A stretch of DNA of 64,000 nt from an uncultured Alphaproteobacteria bacterium (GCA_905479265.1 CAJQLX010000024.1:1-64000); one strand, 5' to 3'. Positions 54,381 through 63,836 are shown, counted from the first letter of the stretch. The notes: generated by a model not told the origin, from the sequence alone. Numbers and translations are program-made.

Positions 54381-54749
54381 CTAGGCTGCCACATCAAGGT
54401 GAAGGGGTGCCTCGATGGGCAGACCTAGCGTTTTCAGCCCGAGGAATGTGAGCTCCTCGCGCCAAGCTTCAACGTCATCAACCACCAGAACCAGCGGTTT
54501 TACGGTGGCAAACATGGTTTCCAAAGCCTCCCGAACGCCTGGTCCTTCGCTATCGTAAAGATCGACGGGCAGCTGCTGATAATTGATGAAGCCTTGGTTC
54601 AGGACTTTGAGGACGGGTTCCTCAATCGGACGTCCAGCGGTGGAACCGATGCTGGTGCGCAGGTCCAAAACGGTGCCAAAACCCTGGCTCACCAGACGGG
54701 TTGCCGTGTCGCGTTTCAAGGTCGAAACAAGTGTCAATTCCATGATCAT
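54381..54749 (-). CDS. DUF442-like (phosphatase-fold) protein without the catalytic Cys
   Basis: A 122-residue protein. The pattern LVSQGFGTVLDLRTSIGS, GFINYQQLPVDL and ALETMFATVKPLVLVVD fits the small dual-specificity phosphatase-like (DUF442) family. The usual HC-x5-R active-site loop after this point is absent, the chain passing straight to VDDVEAWREEL. It may be a non-catalytic or regulatory member. The ATG at 54749 has GGAGGA at seven bases. It faces the ScfR gene and shares its operator region. Confidence 0.5.
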   Translation of the reverse strand: MIMELTLVSTLKRDTATRLVSQGFGTVLDLRTSIGSTAGRPIEEPVLKVLNQGFINYQQLPVDLYDSEGPGVREALETMFATVKPLVLVVDDVEAWREELTFLGLKTLGLPIEAPLHLDVAA

Positions 54750-54834
54750 TCATCAGTCCTCCACAAGTGTATGACCTCACAAAGCCACAGTCCGGGCTTC
54801 TTTTCACGCAAAAGCGTGTCAGAGTGTGTGTTGT

Positions 54835-54874
54835 GTACTTTACATCTTTACAAATTGTGAAAGTTGTAAAGTAC
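54835..54874. promoter_or_regulatory. Four-half-site operator between the DUF442-like gene and the ScfR-type gene
   Basis: GTACTTTACA (54835-54844) and TGTAAAGTAC (54865-54874) form a perfect 10-base inverted repeat. Between them are CTTTACAA (54846-54853) and TTGTGAAAG (54855-54863). These resemble the alternating half-sites bound by RamB/ScfR-type regulators. The site ends seven bases before the regulator's ATG, so autoregulation is likely. Confidence 0.6.
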
Positions 54875-54881
54875 TGTTGCC

Positions 54882-56294
54882 ATGGAAACCGGAAAGCTCT
54901 TTATCGGGCCGCGCTTGCGTGCCCTTCGTCTGGAACGAGGTCTGACACAAACGGACTTCGCCCGCTTGCTTGGGGTCAGTGGTTCGCTGGTAAACCTGCT
55001 CGAACGTAATCAGCGGAGCGCGTCTTTAGCCGTGCTCATGCGGCTCAGTGACGTGTTTGGGCTGGAGATGCAGGAGCTGACCTCAGCCAACACGCAAGTC
55101 TCGTTGCAACAGCTGCGGAAGACCTTGTCGGATCCGGCGGTGGGTGTCGACGATATCTCGATCGACGAATTACGCTCGGCGATGGATCTCGCGCCCAAAG
55201 TGGTTGACGGGTTAATGGCGCTTTTTGACAGCTATCAGGTGGTGCAAGAGCGATTGGCCGGAACCCTTGAGACGACCGAAGACCGATCAAAAAGCCTGCG
55301 GGCCAGTGAGCAGCGCGTGCACGAATTTTTCCAACGCAAGGGAAATTACTTCGAAGAACTGGAAACGATTGCTCAGGATTTCCGTGCCCGTCACAGCGTG
55401 TCTAACGACCATGCGCTCAGCCTGCTGTCAAACATCCTGAAAGCTGAACACGGGACCACGGTGAAGGTGGTTGAGCACGAAGTGATGACCCCTTCGGTGC
55501 GGCGCTATGATGCCAATGAGCAGACACTTTACCTGTCGGACGCGCTGGACCATGGCAATAAGGTTTTTCAGCTCGCGCATTGGATCGGGTTGATGGTCTA
55601 TGCGGATCAAGTAGACGACGTGGTTCGCCAAGCAGAATTTACCGACCAGCATGATGCAGCGCGGGCACGTGTCGCGCTGTGCGACTACTTTGCCGCCGCC
55701 TTGCTGATGCCCTATGAGCCCTTCCTCGATGCCGCCAAGAAATGGGCCTATGACTTTGAACGGTTGGCGGCGTCATTCAGCGTGTCCTATGAGCAAGTGT
55801 GTCAGCGCGCGACAACCTTGCAGCGCCCGTCAAACCGGGGGATTCCGTTTTTCTTCCTGCGTGTGGACAAGGCGGGGAACGTCTCCAAACGGTTTAACGC
55901 GTCGAGCATCCAACTGGCACGCTACGGCGGCACCTGTCCCCGGCTGGACGTACACTATTGCTTCCGCGTGCCGGGGCGCATCCTGACCCAACGCGTCGAG
56001 ATGCCGGACGGGGCCGAATTTATCACGATCAACCGGACCGTTTCTCGCCCGGCGAGCCGCTTCAATCAAGAAGATCGCCGACAGGCTGTTTCAGTCGGAT
56101 GTGCCATTCAGCACGCGCCGGAACTGGTTTATGGCGCCGACAATACCTTTGGTTTGCCCGGCACAGCGACAGAGATCGGCGTGAACTGTCGGCTGTGTCC
56201 CCGAGCCATGTGCGACCAGCGTGCACACGAGTCTATTGTCCGCCAAATGCCACTCACAGAGTCCCGTCGCGGCCAAAATCGGTTTGAAAATTGA
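54882..56294 (+). CDS. ScfR/RamB-type short-chain acyl-CoA regulator (XRE-HTH, IrrE-like)
   Basis: A 470-residue regulator. The N-terminal XRE helix-turn-helix is LRALRLERGLTQTDFARLLG and the following residues, then a helical linker. An IrrE/ImmA-like central domain follows, and a C-terminal DUF2083 region ends in the Cys-rich NCRLCPRAMCDQRAHE. Such proteins sense short-chain acyl-CoA and control isocitrate lyase/propionate genes. Here it faces a phosphatase-like gene and precedes tmm. Confidence 0.88.
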   Translation: METGKLFIGPRLRALRLERGLTQTDFARLLGVSGSLVNLLERNQRSASLAVLMRLSDVFGLEMQELTSANTQVSLQQLRKTLSDPAVGVDDISIDELRSAMDLAPKVVDGLMALFDSYQVVQERLAGTLETTEDRSKSLRASEQRVHEFFQRKGNYFEELETIAQDFRARHSVSNDHALSLLSNILKAEHGTTVKVVEHEVMTPSVRRYDANEQTLYLSDALDHGNKVFQLAHWIGLMVYADQVDDVVRQAEFTDQHDAARARVALCDYFAAALLMPYEPFLDAAKKWAYDFERLAASFSVSYEQVCQRATTLQRPSNRGIPFFFLRVDKAGNVSKRFNASSIQLARYGGTCPRLDVHYCFRVPGRILTQRVEMPDGAEFITINRTVSRPASRFNQEDRRQAVSVGCAIQHAPELVYGADNTFGLPGTATEIGVNCRLCPRAMCDQRAHESIVRQMPLTESRRGQNRFEN

Positions 56295-56390
56295 TTTACT
56301 GCGGTTAATTTTTGTTTCCTGGACATATCGACAGGTTGGCAAAGCGCGGGTAGCATTTCCTCTCACATTCGAAAAAGAGGGAACCATCAT

Positions 56391-57731
56391 ATGTCAAAGC
56401 GAGTTGCCATCATCGGCGCAGGTCCGTCGGGTCTGGCACAGTTGCGAGCGTTTCAGTCTGATCAAGCCAAGGGCGCAGACATTCCAGAGGTTGTTTGTTT
56501 TGAAAAGCAAAGCGATTGGGGTGGTCTGTGGCGCTATGATTGGCGGACGGGTCTCGATGCTAAGGGTGAGCCCGTTCATGGGTCCATGTACCGCTATCTT
56601 TGGTCCAATGGTCCAAAGGAAGGGCTGGAGTTCGCTGATTACTCCTTTGACGAACATTTTGGAAAACCCATTGCGAGCTATCCGCCGCGGGCGGTGTTGT
56701 TCGACTATATCGAGGGCCGGGTTAAGAAGGCTGGAATCCGCGACTGGATCCGCTTTGAAACAGCCGTGCGCCGCGTGGAAGAGACCGCTGCTGGCGGATT
56801 TCGCGTGGTTTCAGAAGACCTCAACAGTGGTGAAGAAACCGACGAGCACTTTGACCATGTCGTCGTCGCCTCCGGGCACTTCTCAACCCCCAATGTGCCA
56901 CACTACCCGGGCTTTGACCGCTTTGGTGGCCGGATCCTGCACGCGCATGATTTCCGGGACGCCGTCGAGTTCAAAGATCAGGATATTCTGATCCTCGGCT
57001 CCTCCTATTCCGCCGAAGATATTGGATCCCAGTGCTGGAAATACGGTGCGAAGTCGATCACGTGTTGCTACCGCACCGCACCGATGGGGTACGACTGGCC
57101 AGACAACTGGAAAGAAGTGCCCGCGCTGCAGCGGCTTGAGGGCAAGACAGCGCACTTTAAGGACGGTACCTCTCAGGCCGTGGATGCCATTATTCTCTGC
57201 ACGGGCTACTTGCACCACTTCCCGTTCATGGAAGAGAAACTGACACTCAAGACCACAAACCGGCTGGCGACGGCGGACCTGTTCAAGGGCGTTGCTTTCG
57301 TCGGGAACACGGATCTGTTCTACTTGGGCATGCAGGACCAATGGTACACATTCAACATGTTCGACGCACAAGCATGGTGGGTTCGAGATGCCATCATGGG
57401 CCGCATTTCCGTGCCCACGGACCCCAAGGCGCTGGCCGCTGACGTCGCGGCCCGTGAAGCGGAAGAAGAGGCGCAGGCCGATGGCTATGGCCCCATTGTG
57501 TATCAGGGTGCTTACGTCAAAGAGCTGATGGATGAAACGGACTACCCCAGCTTTGACGTTGAGGTCGCCAACCAAGCTTTCAAAGAGTGGAAAGGCCACA
57601 AGAAGAAAAACATCATGACGTTCCGAGACAATGGCTATGTTTCTCCGCTCAGCGGCAAACGAGCGCCAGCGCACCATACGCCATGGAAAGACGCCCTCGA
57701 CGATAGTATGGAAGCGTACTTGAAGTCGTAA
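56391..57731 (+). CDS. tmm: Trimethylamine monooxygenase (flavin-containing, Tmm)
   Basis: A 446-residue [23 protein letters not shown] is the FAD motif, [14 protein letters not shown] and [10 protein letters not shown] are highly characteristic of bacterial Tmm, [10 protein letters not shown] is the NADPH motif and FMO-like segment, and YLHHFPF and [17 protein letters not shown] close the protein. It oxidises trimethylamine (and can oxidise dimethyl sulfide) using NADPH and oxygen. The ATG has AGAGGG upstream. The downstream TMAO demethylase and TMAO importer genes are not in the window. Confidence 0.95.
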   Translation: MSKRVAIIGAGPSGLAQLRAFQSDQAKGADIPEVVCFEKQSDWGGLWRYDWRTGLDAKGEPVHGSMYRYLWSNGPKEGLEFADYSFDEHFGKPIASYPPRAVLFDYIEGRVKKAGIRDWIRFETAVRRVEETAAGGFRVVSEDLNSGEETDEHFDHVVVASGHFSTPNVPHYPGFDRFGGRILHAHDFRDAVEFKDQDILILGSSYSAEDIGSQCWKYGAKSITCCYRTAPMGYDWPDNWKEVPALQRLEGKTAHFKDGTSQAVDAIILCTGYLHHFPFMEEKLTLKTTNRLATADLFKGVAFVGNTDLFYLGMQDQWYTFNMFDAQAWWVRDAIMGRISVPTDPKALAADVAAREAEEEAQADGYGPIVYQGAYVKELMDETDYPSFDVEVANQAFKEWKGHKKKNIMTFRDNGYVSPLSGKRAPAHHTPWKDALDDSMEAYLKS

Positions 57732-57739
57732 AATTTAAG

Positions 57740-57771
57740 AGTGCCGTAACGCAATACTGCCTTACGGCACT
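57740..57771 (+). terminator. Terminator-like hairpin after tmm
   Basis: AGTGCCGTAA and TTACGGCACT form a perfect 10-base stem around a 12-base loop, eight bases past the tmm stop. There is no T-run. Confidence 0.6.
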
Positions 57772-57849
57772 ACAATTCCACTGGTACCCACCCTACTTAA
57801 CCTGTGCGAAGAGGCGACCGACGACGTAACAACAGAGAGAACCGGGCCG

Positions 57850-58524
57850 TTGACGAAGAATGAAACCGACAGTGCGATCATGACAGAAGCGGAAGGCTTG
57901 CAAGCGCCGGTTCTGAAACAAGATCCTCACAAAGTTGGCACGGACCAGCAGGAAAAAGTCCTGGAAGTGGCGATTGGCCGCGAAGTTAAGGCTGTCCGCA
58001 AGCAGCAGAACATTACGGTTTTGGAGCTGTCCAAAAAGACCGGAATCTCGCCGGGTATGCTGTCCAAGATTGAAAATGGTCTGACATCGCCCTCGCTGAC
58101 GACGCTGCAGACCCTTTCTGAAGCGCTGTCGGTGTCACTCACATCGTTCTTTCGCCGCTTCGAAGAGCAGCGTTCTGCTGTACTGGTCAAGGCAGGCAGC
58201 GGTATGGACGTTGACAGAGCGGGCACGCGCGCGGGTCACCAGTACAATCTGCTGGGGCACGTGGGCTCGAATGCCAGTGGGGTGATCGTTGAGCCTTACC
58301 TGATCGAGCTGACCACAGAATCTGATACCTTTGCGACGTTCCAGCACGATGGGATCGAGTTCATCTACATGCTCGAAGGCGAAGTGGACTATCACCACGC
58401 CGGCCAAGTTTATCGATTGGAACCGGGCGATAGCTTTACCTTTGACGCCGATGCGCCACACGGACCGGGGAAACTAACCACCCTGCCGGCGCGCTATTTG
58501 TCGATCATCACCTACCCGCAATAA
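57850..58524 (+). CDS. XRE-family regulator with C-terminal cupin
   Basis: About 224 residues. The HTH is VRKQQNITVLELSKKTGISPGMLSKIENG, and the cupin domain has FQHDGIEFIYMLEGEVDYHHAGQ and LEPGDSFTFDADAPHGP with metal-type His/Glu residues. Cupin regulators of this type control amine and amino acid catabolism. It lies between tmm and the dmm operon and may control either. Start TTG 57850 or ATG 57880. Confidence 0.85.
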   Translation: MTKNETDSAIMTEAEGLQAPVLKQDPHKVGTDQQEKVLEVAIGREVKAVRKQQNITVLELSKKTGISPGMLSKIENGLTSPSLTTLQTLSEALSVSLTSFFRRFEEQRSAVLVKAGSGMDVDRAGTRAGHQYNLLGHVGSNASGVIVEPYLIELTTESDTFATFQHDGIEFIYMLEGEVDYHHAGQVYRLEPGDSFTFDADAPHGPGKLTTLPARYLSIITYPQ

Positions 58525-58574
58525 GACAAAACCCGGCCCGACCGCCCGGATGCAAGGGCGTGTGACCAAACGGA

Positions 58575-58608
58575 AAAGGCGACCCCAAGAGGTCGCCTTT
58601 GCTTTTTT
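58575..58608. terminator. Strong terminator between regulator and dmmC
   Basis: AAAGGCGACC and GGTCGCCTTT form a perfect 10-base stem around CCAAGA, followed by GC and six Ts on the plus strand. It ends the regulator transcript and may also stop the opposing dmm transcript. Confidence 0.85.
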
Positions 58609-58645
58609 CGTGGTCTTGGTCTGCACGACGGACGGCTGAAGAGGC

Positions 58646-59692
58646 TTAGTCGTCCTCGGGCCATGTACCCAGCGAAGTTTCCGCACCATCGTCAAACTGC
58701 GACAAGTACTCAAGAATAGCCGGACGGTTATCGATGAAACCCTTGTAGGTCGCCAACTCAACCGGCAAATCCCGCAACACGCGATGCAAGCGCCGGCCCC
58801 ATTTGGGCTGGCTGACCAAATCCTGCAAGCTGATCAGGTAACAGCGGATCGGAAACACCAGCGCATTGGACCGCGGCAAGCGCCAGAAAGACTGGAGCTC
58901 CACCCGCAGGTGCTGTTTGGTGCCAATATTTTCGGAGGTGAGCGTGGTCTTTTGAATGCCCCACTTGTGATAGTTTTCCGGGCTGGTATCGAGCAGTGGG
59001 TTCACCGTCATGGTCCAGTTCAAACGACGCGCAGGCGCGCCAATCTGGACCGCCGTCAGGAACTTCAGCGCGCGCTGGAAAATCCCCAACTCGTGCGCCA
59101 AAGGAACCGGCGCGTGCCATTCGAAAAAGTTCATGCCGATGTCAAAATCAAGCGACCAGTCAGCCTGAGTGGTCACCATGCCGGCGTCCATCCAGAGGTT
59201 GCCTTCGCGTTGATCCAGAACGCAGAAATCGCCCTGCGCTTGGCGCGTGATGTATTCCATCGGGCCGTAAGGCAGAGTGGTTTCATCACCAAAGGTAAAG
59301 GTATCATCGATGCCCAATGGCCGGTTGATCCAATGCCAGCGGTCGCCGTCTTGGTGCAGCGTGAACAAGTCAGGATAGTCCTTGGCCTTTGCGACCATGA
59401 TCAACTCAAGCAAGTCCCACCCGGCCAGCGTCATATGCGGCAGGGATTGGCACCGCAGCGGGTCGTCAGCGAGCACCAAAGCCCGGTCCCGCATCTCTGA
59501 GACGTAATGCTCATCCACATCAAACGATTTTTCATAGACGCTTCCGGCGCGCACGGGGGTGTGCGGCTCCATATTGACGGCGTACATGTAGCTGTCTTTG
59601 TCGAACGGGAAAGGAAACCGCTTGATGGCCTCCGGTGAGTTCGAGAAGCTGTAGTCGTCACGAAAAGTCTCGTCTTTAAAGACCATGCCCAT
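58646..59692 (-). CDS. dmmC: Dimethylamine monooxygenase heme subunit (DUF3445/HODM family)
   Basis: A 348-residue DUF3445 heme-dependent oxidative N-demethylase. NRPLGIDDTFTFGDETTLPYGPMEYI, NFFEWHAPVPLAHELGIF and LRVELQSFWRLPRSNALVFPIRCYL are family-typical; the histidines near HAPVP and R-rich segment would sit by the heme. AAGGAGGGT precedes the ATG. Last of the dmmDABC operon: it oxidises dimethylamine to monomethylamine plus formaldehyde with electrons from DmmB. Subunit letters follow my recollection of the described order D-A-B-C. Confidence 0.85.
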   Translation of the reverse strand: MGMVFKDETFRDDYSFSNSPEAIKRFPFPFDKDSYMYAVNMEPHTPVRAGSVYEKSFDVDEHYVSEMRDRALVLADDPLRCQSLPHMTLAGWDLLELIMVAKAKDYPDLFTLHQDGDRWHWINRPLGIDDTFTFGDETTLPYGPMEYITRQAQGDFCVLDQREGNLWMDAGMVTTQADWSLDFDIGMNFFEWHAPVPLAHELGIFQRALKFLTAVQIGAPARRLNWTMTVNPLLDTSPENYHKWGIQKTTLTSENIGTKQHLRVELQSFWRLPRSNALVFPIRCYLISLQDLVSQPKWGRRLHRVLRDLPVELATYKGFIDNRPAILEYLSQFDDGAETSLGTWPEDD

Positions 59693-59727
59693 GATGCACG
59701 ACCCTCCTTATTTTTGAGTGGCGCCGT

Positions 59728-60717
59728 CTAGCGCTCCAAAACCAATTTGCTCCCGGAAAAGCGCGACATGCAGGGCATAATCGCCTGCTTGCTGGCGCGC
59801 TGTTCGTCGGTCAGCCAGTGGTCGTTGTGTTCGATGGTCCCATCGCAGGCGATGATCTTGGTTTCGCACTGTCCGCACGCACCACCCCGGCACATGTACG
59901 GCGCATCCACGCCGGCTGCCTCGATCGCTTCCAACAGCGACTGCCGCTCGCCCACGTCGACGGTTAGACCGCTTTTGGCAAGCTCCACCGTGAAGGGCTG
60001 ACCCGGTTGTGGTGCGACGAATTCCTCGTGGTGGATGTTCTCAATCGGCCAGCCAACCGACCGGGCTTGATTGATCACAATATCGATCATGGGCTTTGGA
60101 CCACAAACATAGAGGTGCGTGCCCAAGGGCTGGCGCGCCATCACGCCGGTCAAGTCGCGGTCGGGGTCTTCGTTATCGAAGTAAGTGGTCAGGCTGACGG
60201 CTGCATCATCACTAAGGTCCGCCAAATACGCCGTTTTGGCCGGCTCGCGGGTGAAGTAGTGCAGCTCAAAGTCTGCTTTGCCGGCGGTCCCCAATCGACC
60301 TTTTTGCGCCTTCAGCTGCTTGATCTGGCTGAGGAACGGGGTGATCCCGATCCCGCCGGCAATCATCAGGTGCTTTGACGCTGTACGATCGAGGGAAAAC
60401 AGGTTGTTCGGCATGGAAAGACGAACCCGGTCGCCCTGCTTTAGCTTGGTGTGCAGATAGAGCGAACCGCCCCGCCCCCCGTCATCTCGGCGCACCGAAA
60501 TGGCGTAAGTCGCCGTATCAGAGGGGTCACTCATCAAAGAGTATGGGTTCAGGCGTCGGGTTCCATCGTCGTCCATCTCAACGACCACATGCGCGCCACC
60601 GGAAAACGGGGGAAAGGCGTGGCCGTCAGCCCGTTGGAACTCAAACCGCTTGATCTCGTCGGTGACCTCAACAATGTCTGAAACAACAACGTCCAACTTC
60701 AGTTTCTCGTTGCTCAT
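59728..60717 (-). CDS. dmmB: PDR/VanB-type ferredoxin-reductase subunit of dimethylamine monooxygenase
   Basis: A 329-residue reductase. N-terminal flavin-binding barrel (NPYSLMSDPSDTATYAISVRR), NAD-binding part (IAGGIGITPFLSQIKQLK and YVCGPKPMIDIVI) and a C-terminal plant-type ferredoxin cluster (MCRGGACGQCETKIIACDG; C-x4-C-x2-C). It passes electrons from NAD(P)H to the heme subunit. The ATG overlaps the dmmA stop (ATGA). Confidence 0.92.
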   Translation of the reverse strand: MSNEKLKLDVVVSDIVEVTDEIKRFEFQRADGHAFPPFSGGAHVVVEMDDDGTRRLNPYSLMSDPSDTATYAISVRRDDGGRGGSLYLHTKLKQGDRVRLSMPNNLFSLDRTASKHLMIAGGIGITPFLSQIKQLKAQKGRLGTAGKADFELHYFTREPAKTAYLADLSDDAAVSLTTYFDNEDPDRDLTGVMARQPLGTHLYVCGPKPMIDIVINQARSVGWPIENIHHEEFVAPQPGQPFTVELAKSGLTVDVGERQSLLEAIEAAGVDAPYMCRGGACGQCETKIIACDGTIEHNDHWLTDEQRASKQAIMPCMSRFSGSKLVLER

Positions 60718-61325
60718 GGAAACACCTCCTCAGCCGGGGGGACGTTGCCGTGGTCTTCGGCGTCGATGCGAACCGCTTGAAACGCAGCAAGGCGACGAGA
60801 ATAATGGTCGCGCACGAACAGATGCAGATCGCAGTGGGGGCACTGATAGGGATCAGTGGTGACATCCTCGGCAATCCCCTTGCAATGCACGCACTGAACA
60901 CGGCGGGCCAAGGAGCCTCGATGCTCGGTCTGGATCGACATGTGGGAGATACCGGCGGCCATGATATCGCGCATGGCCTGGCCCATCAGTCCTTCGGTGC
61001 CTGTGAGGTAGAATTGGGTGCCCATTCGGCAGTCTTCCAGCGACCGCACCAAGCGGTTAAGCGCGCTGGATATATGAGAGGCGACGTAAAACTTCGGGGC
61101 GCCCAAAGCCTTTAACGCTGCCTGAAACGTCTCGCCGCTGCGGCCCGGCACGTAAATGATATGGGCCGCGCTCCAGAAGTCTTTGTCCGCCACTTTCGCC
61201 ACGTCGAGGATGGCTTCTGCCCCCTCTGCGTTGGCCACAAAGACATGCTCGGACCCTGTGCGGGCCTCCAACACGCCGTAAACCGGGCGGCTTTTGATCG
61301 AGGGTTCAAAATGGGTTTTGGTCAT
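60714..61325 (-). CDS. dmmA: Dimethylamine monooxygenase subunit DmmA family protein
   Basis: A 203-residue protein. A central domain with IIYVPGRSGETFQAALKALGAPKFYVASH and FYLTGTEGLMGQAM is followed by a zinc-ribbon-like CVHCKGIA...CPHCDLHLFVRDHYSRR. The ATG at 61325 is far inside a longer open frame that has no gene upstream. Associates with the heme and reductase subunits. Confidence 0.85.
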   Translation of the reverse strand: MTKTHFEPSIKSRPVYGVLEARTGSEHVFVANAEGAEAILDVAKVADKDFWSAAHIIYVPGRSGETFQAALKALGAPKFYVASHISSALNRLVRSLEDCRMGTQFYLTGTEGLMGQAMRDIMAAGISHMSIQTEHRGSLARRVQCVHCKGIAEDVTTDPYQCPHCDLHLFVRDHYSRRLAAFQAVRIDAEDHGNVPPAEEVFP

Positions 61326-61363
61326 AGAATCCGTCACCGATGGTTTGATCGTCGAAAACGGGA

Positions 61364-61399
61364 AATCGTGCGAGCGCTCTAGACCAAACTCGCACGATT
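61364..61399. promoter_or_regulatory. Perfect 11-bp inverted repeat between dmmD and dmmA
   Basis: AATCGTGCGAG and CTCGCACGATT pair perfectly around a 14-base loop in the 91-base gap between dmmD and dmmA. It could be an mRNA stem setting subunit ratios, or an attenuator, since a weak T-rich stretch follows. Confidence 0.65.
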
Positions 61400-61416
61400 G
61401 CCGAGGAGTGCGCTGC

Positions 61417-62550
61417 TTAGCCTTTGGCTGTGCGGCGCTTCTTGTCTGGGTCGTAAAATGGCATGGAGTGCGCCTTACACGCCACGTCACCACTTTCGTT
61501 GGCGACCACCATTTCCGTCCCGTCAACGGCGCAATCAACCGGCATCCGCGCGATACCGACGTTGTGCTTGTTCACGCTGGAGTACATGCCAACAGTGACG
61601 ACGCCCACTTGCTTGCCGTCCTTCATCAGCGGCGCCCCTTCGTCAGCGGGGGTTGTACCGTCGAGCATCACACCGTAAATCTTAAAGCGCTCCTTGCCCT
61701 TGAGCCGGTAGTGCTCCTCCGCACCGCGGAAACCCACTTTGCCCGGAGACACGGTAAAGTCGAGGCCGAGCTCCCATAAGGTGTCGCCGGTGACGTCGTT
61801 CTCAAACGGGTACATTTCAGAGTTATCGTAAGGGAAGAACAGCAGGTAGGATTCCGCGCGGAGCAAATCCAGCGTGGTAAAGCGCGTCGGGATGATGCCC
61901 ATCGGCGCGCCTTCTTCAACGATCCGGTCCCAGATGGTCGGCGCGTCTTGGCCACGACAGAAAATCTCGTAACCGCGCTCCCCCGTGTACCCCGTGCGCG
62001 AAATCATGACCGGCAGGTCAAACAGCGCGGTCTGCATGTGCGCAAAGTACGGCAGATCCCGGATACCCGGAACGTAGGTGCTCAGAAACTCAACCGACAG
62101 CGGACCTTGAAACGAAATATCGTGCAGGTTGTCGTCAAAGCGGATCGAAACATCACGGCCCGTTGCGGCCATGGTCAGCGCCTCGTGACCTGCGCCAGAA
62201 CCGTGTACAACCATCCAAGCGTTCGGGCCGGTGCGGTAGATCACACAATCATCCACGAACTTGCCCGCTTCGTTGAGCATGCAGGCGTAGCTTGAGCGAC
62301 CCGGCTTGATCTTCTCTACATTCCGCGTGGTGGCGCGATCAATCACGTGAGACGCGTGCGGACCGGTGATGTGCACCTTCTTCAGACCCGACACGTCCAT
62401 CACACCTGCTTTGGTGCGGATGGCAACGTACTCTTCTTCTTGGTTCTTATCGTAGGTCCAGGCTGTTCCCATACCGGACCAATCTTCGAGCGTTGAGCCC
62501 ATCGCGCGGTGGCGTTCACCCAGCGTGGAAAATCTCCAGGAAGCGGTCAT
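61417..62550 (-). CDS. dmmD: GcvT-family folate-dependent protein DmmD
   Basis: A 377-residue aminomethyltransferase-fold protein. Regions GVMDVSGLKKVHITGP, YACMLNEAGKFVDDCVIY, ISRTGYTGERGYEIF and TLDLLRAESYLLFF match GcvT/DMG-dehydrogenase C-terminal domains that bind tetrahydrofolate. It leads the dmm operon. By family, it transfers the C1 unit released by demethylation to folate, preventing free formaldehyde. This folate role links it with the FolD paralogue at 52111. Confidence 0.85.
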   Translation of the reverse strand: MTASWRFSTLGERHRAMGSTLEDWSGMGTAWTYDKNQEEEYVAIRTKAGVMDVSGLKKVHITGPHASHVIDRATTRNVEKIKPGRSSYACMLNEAGKFVDDCVIYRTGPNAWMVVHGSGAGHEALTMAATGRDVSIRFDDNLHDISFQGPLSVEFLSTYVPGIRDLPYFAHMQTALFDLPVMISRTGYTGERGYEIFCRGQDAPTIWDRIVEEGAPMGIIPTRFTTLDLLRAESYLLFFPYDNSEMYPFENDVTGDTLWELGLDFTVSPGKVGFRGAEEHYRLKGKERFKIYGVMLDGTTPADEGAPLMKDGKQVGVVTVGMYSSVNKHNVGIARMPVDCAVDGTEMVVANESGDVACKAHSMPFYDPDKKRRTAKG

Positions 62551-62939
62551 CGTTTATCTCCGATTAAAAATCATCTGCGGTTTTCTCGACAGCGAACCCC
62601 GGATCCGACTGTCAACGTGCCGGTATGTTGAAAAATCCAGTCCCGCTTTGCAAGACTATTGGTGAATTTTTTTTCTTAAAGGGAATATTTTTCGAGGGCC
62701 GTGCGTAACTTTTGATAAAGACCTTTGGTAACTTTTAAGACGAAAGCAATTAACGTCATGACTTTGAAACTAGACTGAGCTAGACCCCTTAATTCAAATT
62801 GGCATGCGGCGAAAATTTCTCTGCCAAGAAACTTTTTTTCTTTTCAGTTGAATTTTTGAGCGTCTATAGTGTGTGCACTAAGAGCCTGTGCCGCCACCGA
62901 TGACAGGGTGAAGCGCGCAAGAGAACCAAGGAACTTTGT
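62551..62939. promoter_or_regulatory. Divergent control region of the dmm and mgs operons
   Basis: A 389-base A+T-rich gap between divergent genes. The mgsA side has TATAGT (62865-62870) and an overlapping inverted repeat TAGTG-TGTG-CACTA (62867-62880). GTAACTTTT occurs twice about 25 bases apart (62705 and 62730 region). It probably holds both promoters and a shared regulator site, for which the XRE-cupin protein at 57850 is a candidate. Confidence 0.5.
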
Positions 62940-63836
62940 ATGTGTGGAATTGTTGGATTGTTTCTTAAGGACGACAGCTTGTCTCCTCAGCTGGGGGGGA
63001 TGTTGTCAGAAATGCTGGTGACCATGACCGATCGCGGCCCGGACAGTGCGGGCATCGCGCTCTATGGTGCCTCGGAAGGCTCTAGCTTCAAGGTGACCGT
63101 TCAGTCTGATGACCCTGCGACCGGGTTCAACGGTTTGGCAGCCCACCTGTCAGCAGCAACCGGAAGCCCTTGTCGTATCGAGGAAAAATCCACCCACGCC
63201 GTCATTTCAACCGATGGCGACAATGCTGAAAAGCTGGTCGCACACCTGCGCGATGCGCACAGTGCGCTGCGGATCATGTCCACCGGCGACAGCATGGAAA
63301 TCTACAAAGAAGTCGGCCTGCCCAAGGATGTCGCAGCCCGCTTCAACATCAACCAGATGAGTGGCACGCACGGCATTGGCCACACGCGGATGGCGACTGA
63401 GTCTGCCGTTACCACCATGGGCGCGCACCCCTTCTCAACCGGCGCGGACCAGTGCCTTGTCCACAACGGCTCGCTGTCGAATCACAACAGCCTGCGCCGT
63501 CGCCTGCGCCGCAATGGTGTGCATATCGAGACCGAGAACGATACTGAAGTCGCAGCCGCTTACCTGACACACCGCATGAATCAGGGGCGCAACCTTGGTG
63601 AAGCGCTCGAAGACAGCCTCGACGACCTCGACGGCTTCTTCACCTTTGTCGTCGGAACGAAGAATGGCTTTGGCGTGTTGCGCGATCCGATTGCTTGCAA
63701 GCCCGCCGTGATGGCCGAGACCGATCAGTATGTCGCCTTTGGCTCTGAATACCGCGCTCTGGTCTCCCTGCCCGGCATCGACACCGCGCGTGTTTGGGAG
63801 CCTGAGCCTGCCAACGTTTACTTCTGGGAGCGCTAA
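62940..63836 (+). CDS. mgsA: N-methylglutamate synthase subunit A (class II glutamine amidotransferase type)
   Basis: A 298-residue Ntn-hydrolase of the GlxB/GltB glutaminase type. After the start Met comes Cys (MCGIVGLF), the nucleophile; MTDRGPDSAG, GIGHTRMATESAVT and CLVHNGSLSNHN complete the site. It supplies part of the enzyme that makes N-methylglutamate from gamma-glutamylmethylamide. First gene of the mgs operon, facing dmm. Confidence 0.9.
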   Translation: MCGIVGLFLKDDSLSPQLGGMLSEMLVTMTDRGPDSAGIALYGASEGSSFKVTVQSDDPATGFNGLAAHLSAATGSPCRIEEKSTHAVISTDGDNAEKLVAHLRDAHSALRIMSTGDSMEIYKEVGLPKDVAARFNINQMSGTHGIGHTRMATESAVTTMGAHPFSTGADQCLVHNGSLSNHNSLRRRLRRNGVHIETENDTEVAAAYLTHRMNQGRNLGEALEDSLDDLDGFFTFVVGTKNGFGVLRDPIACKPAVMAETDQYVAFGSEYRALVSLPGIDTARVWEPEPANVYFWER

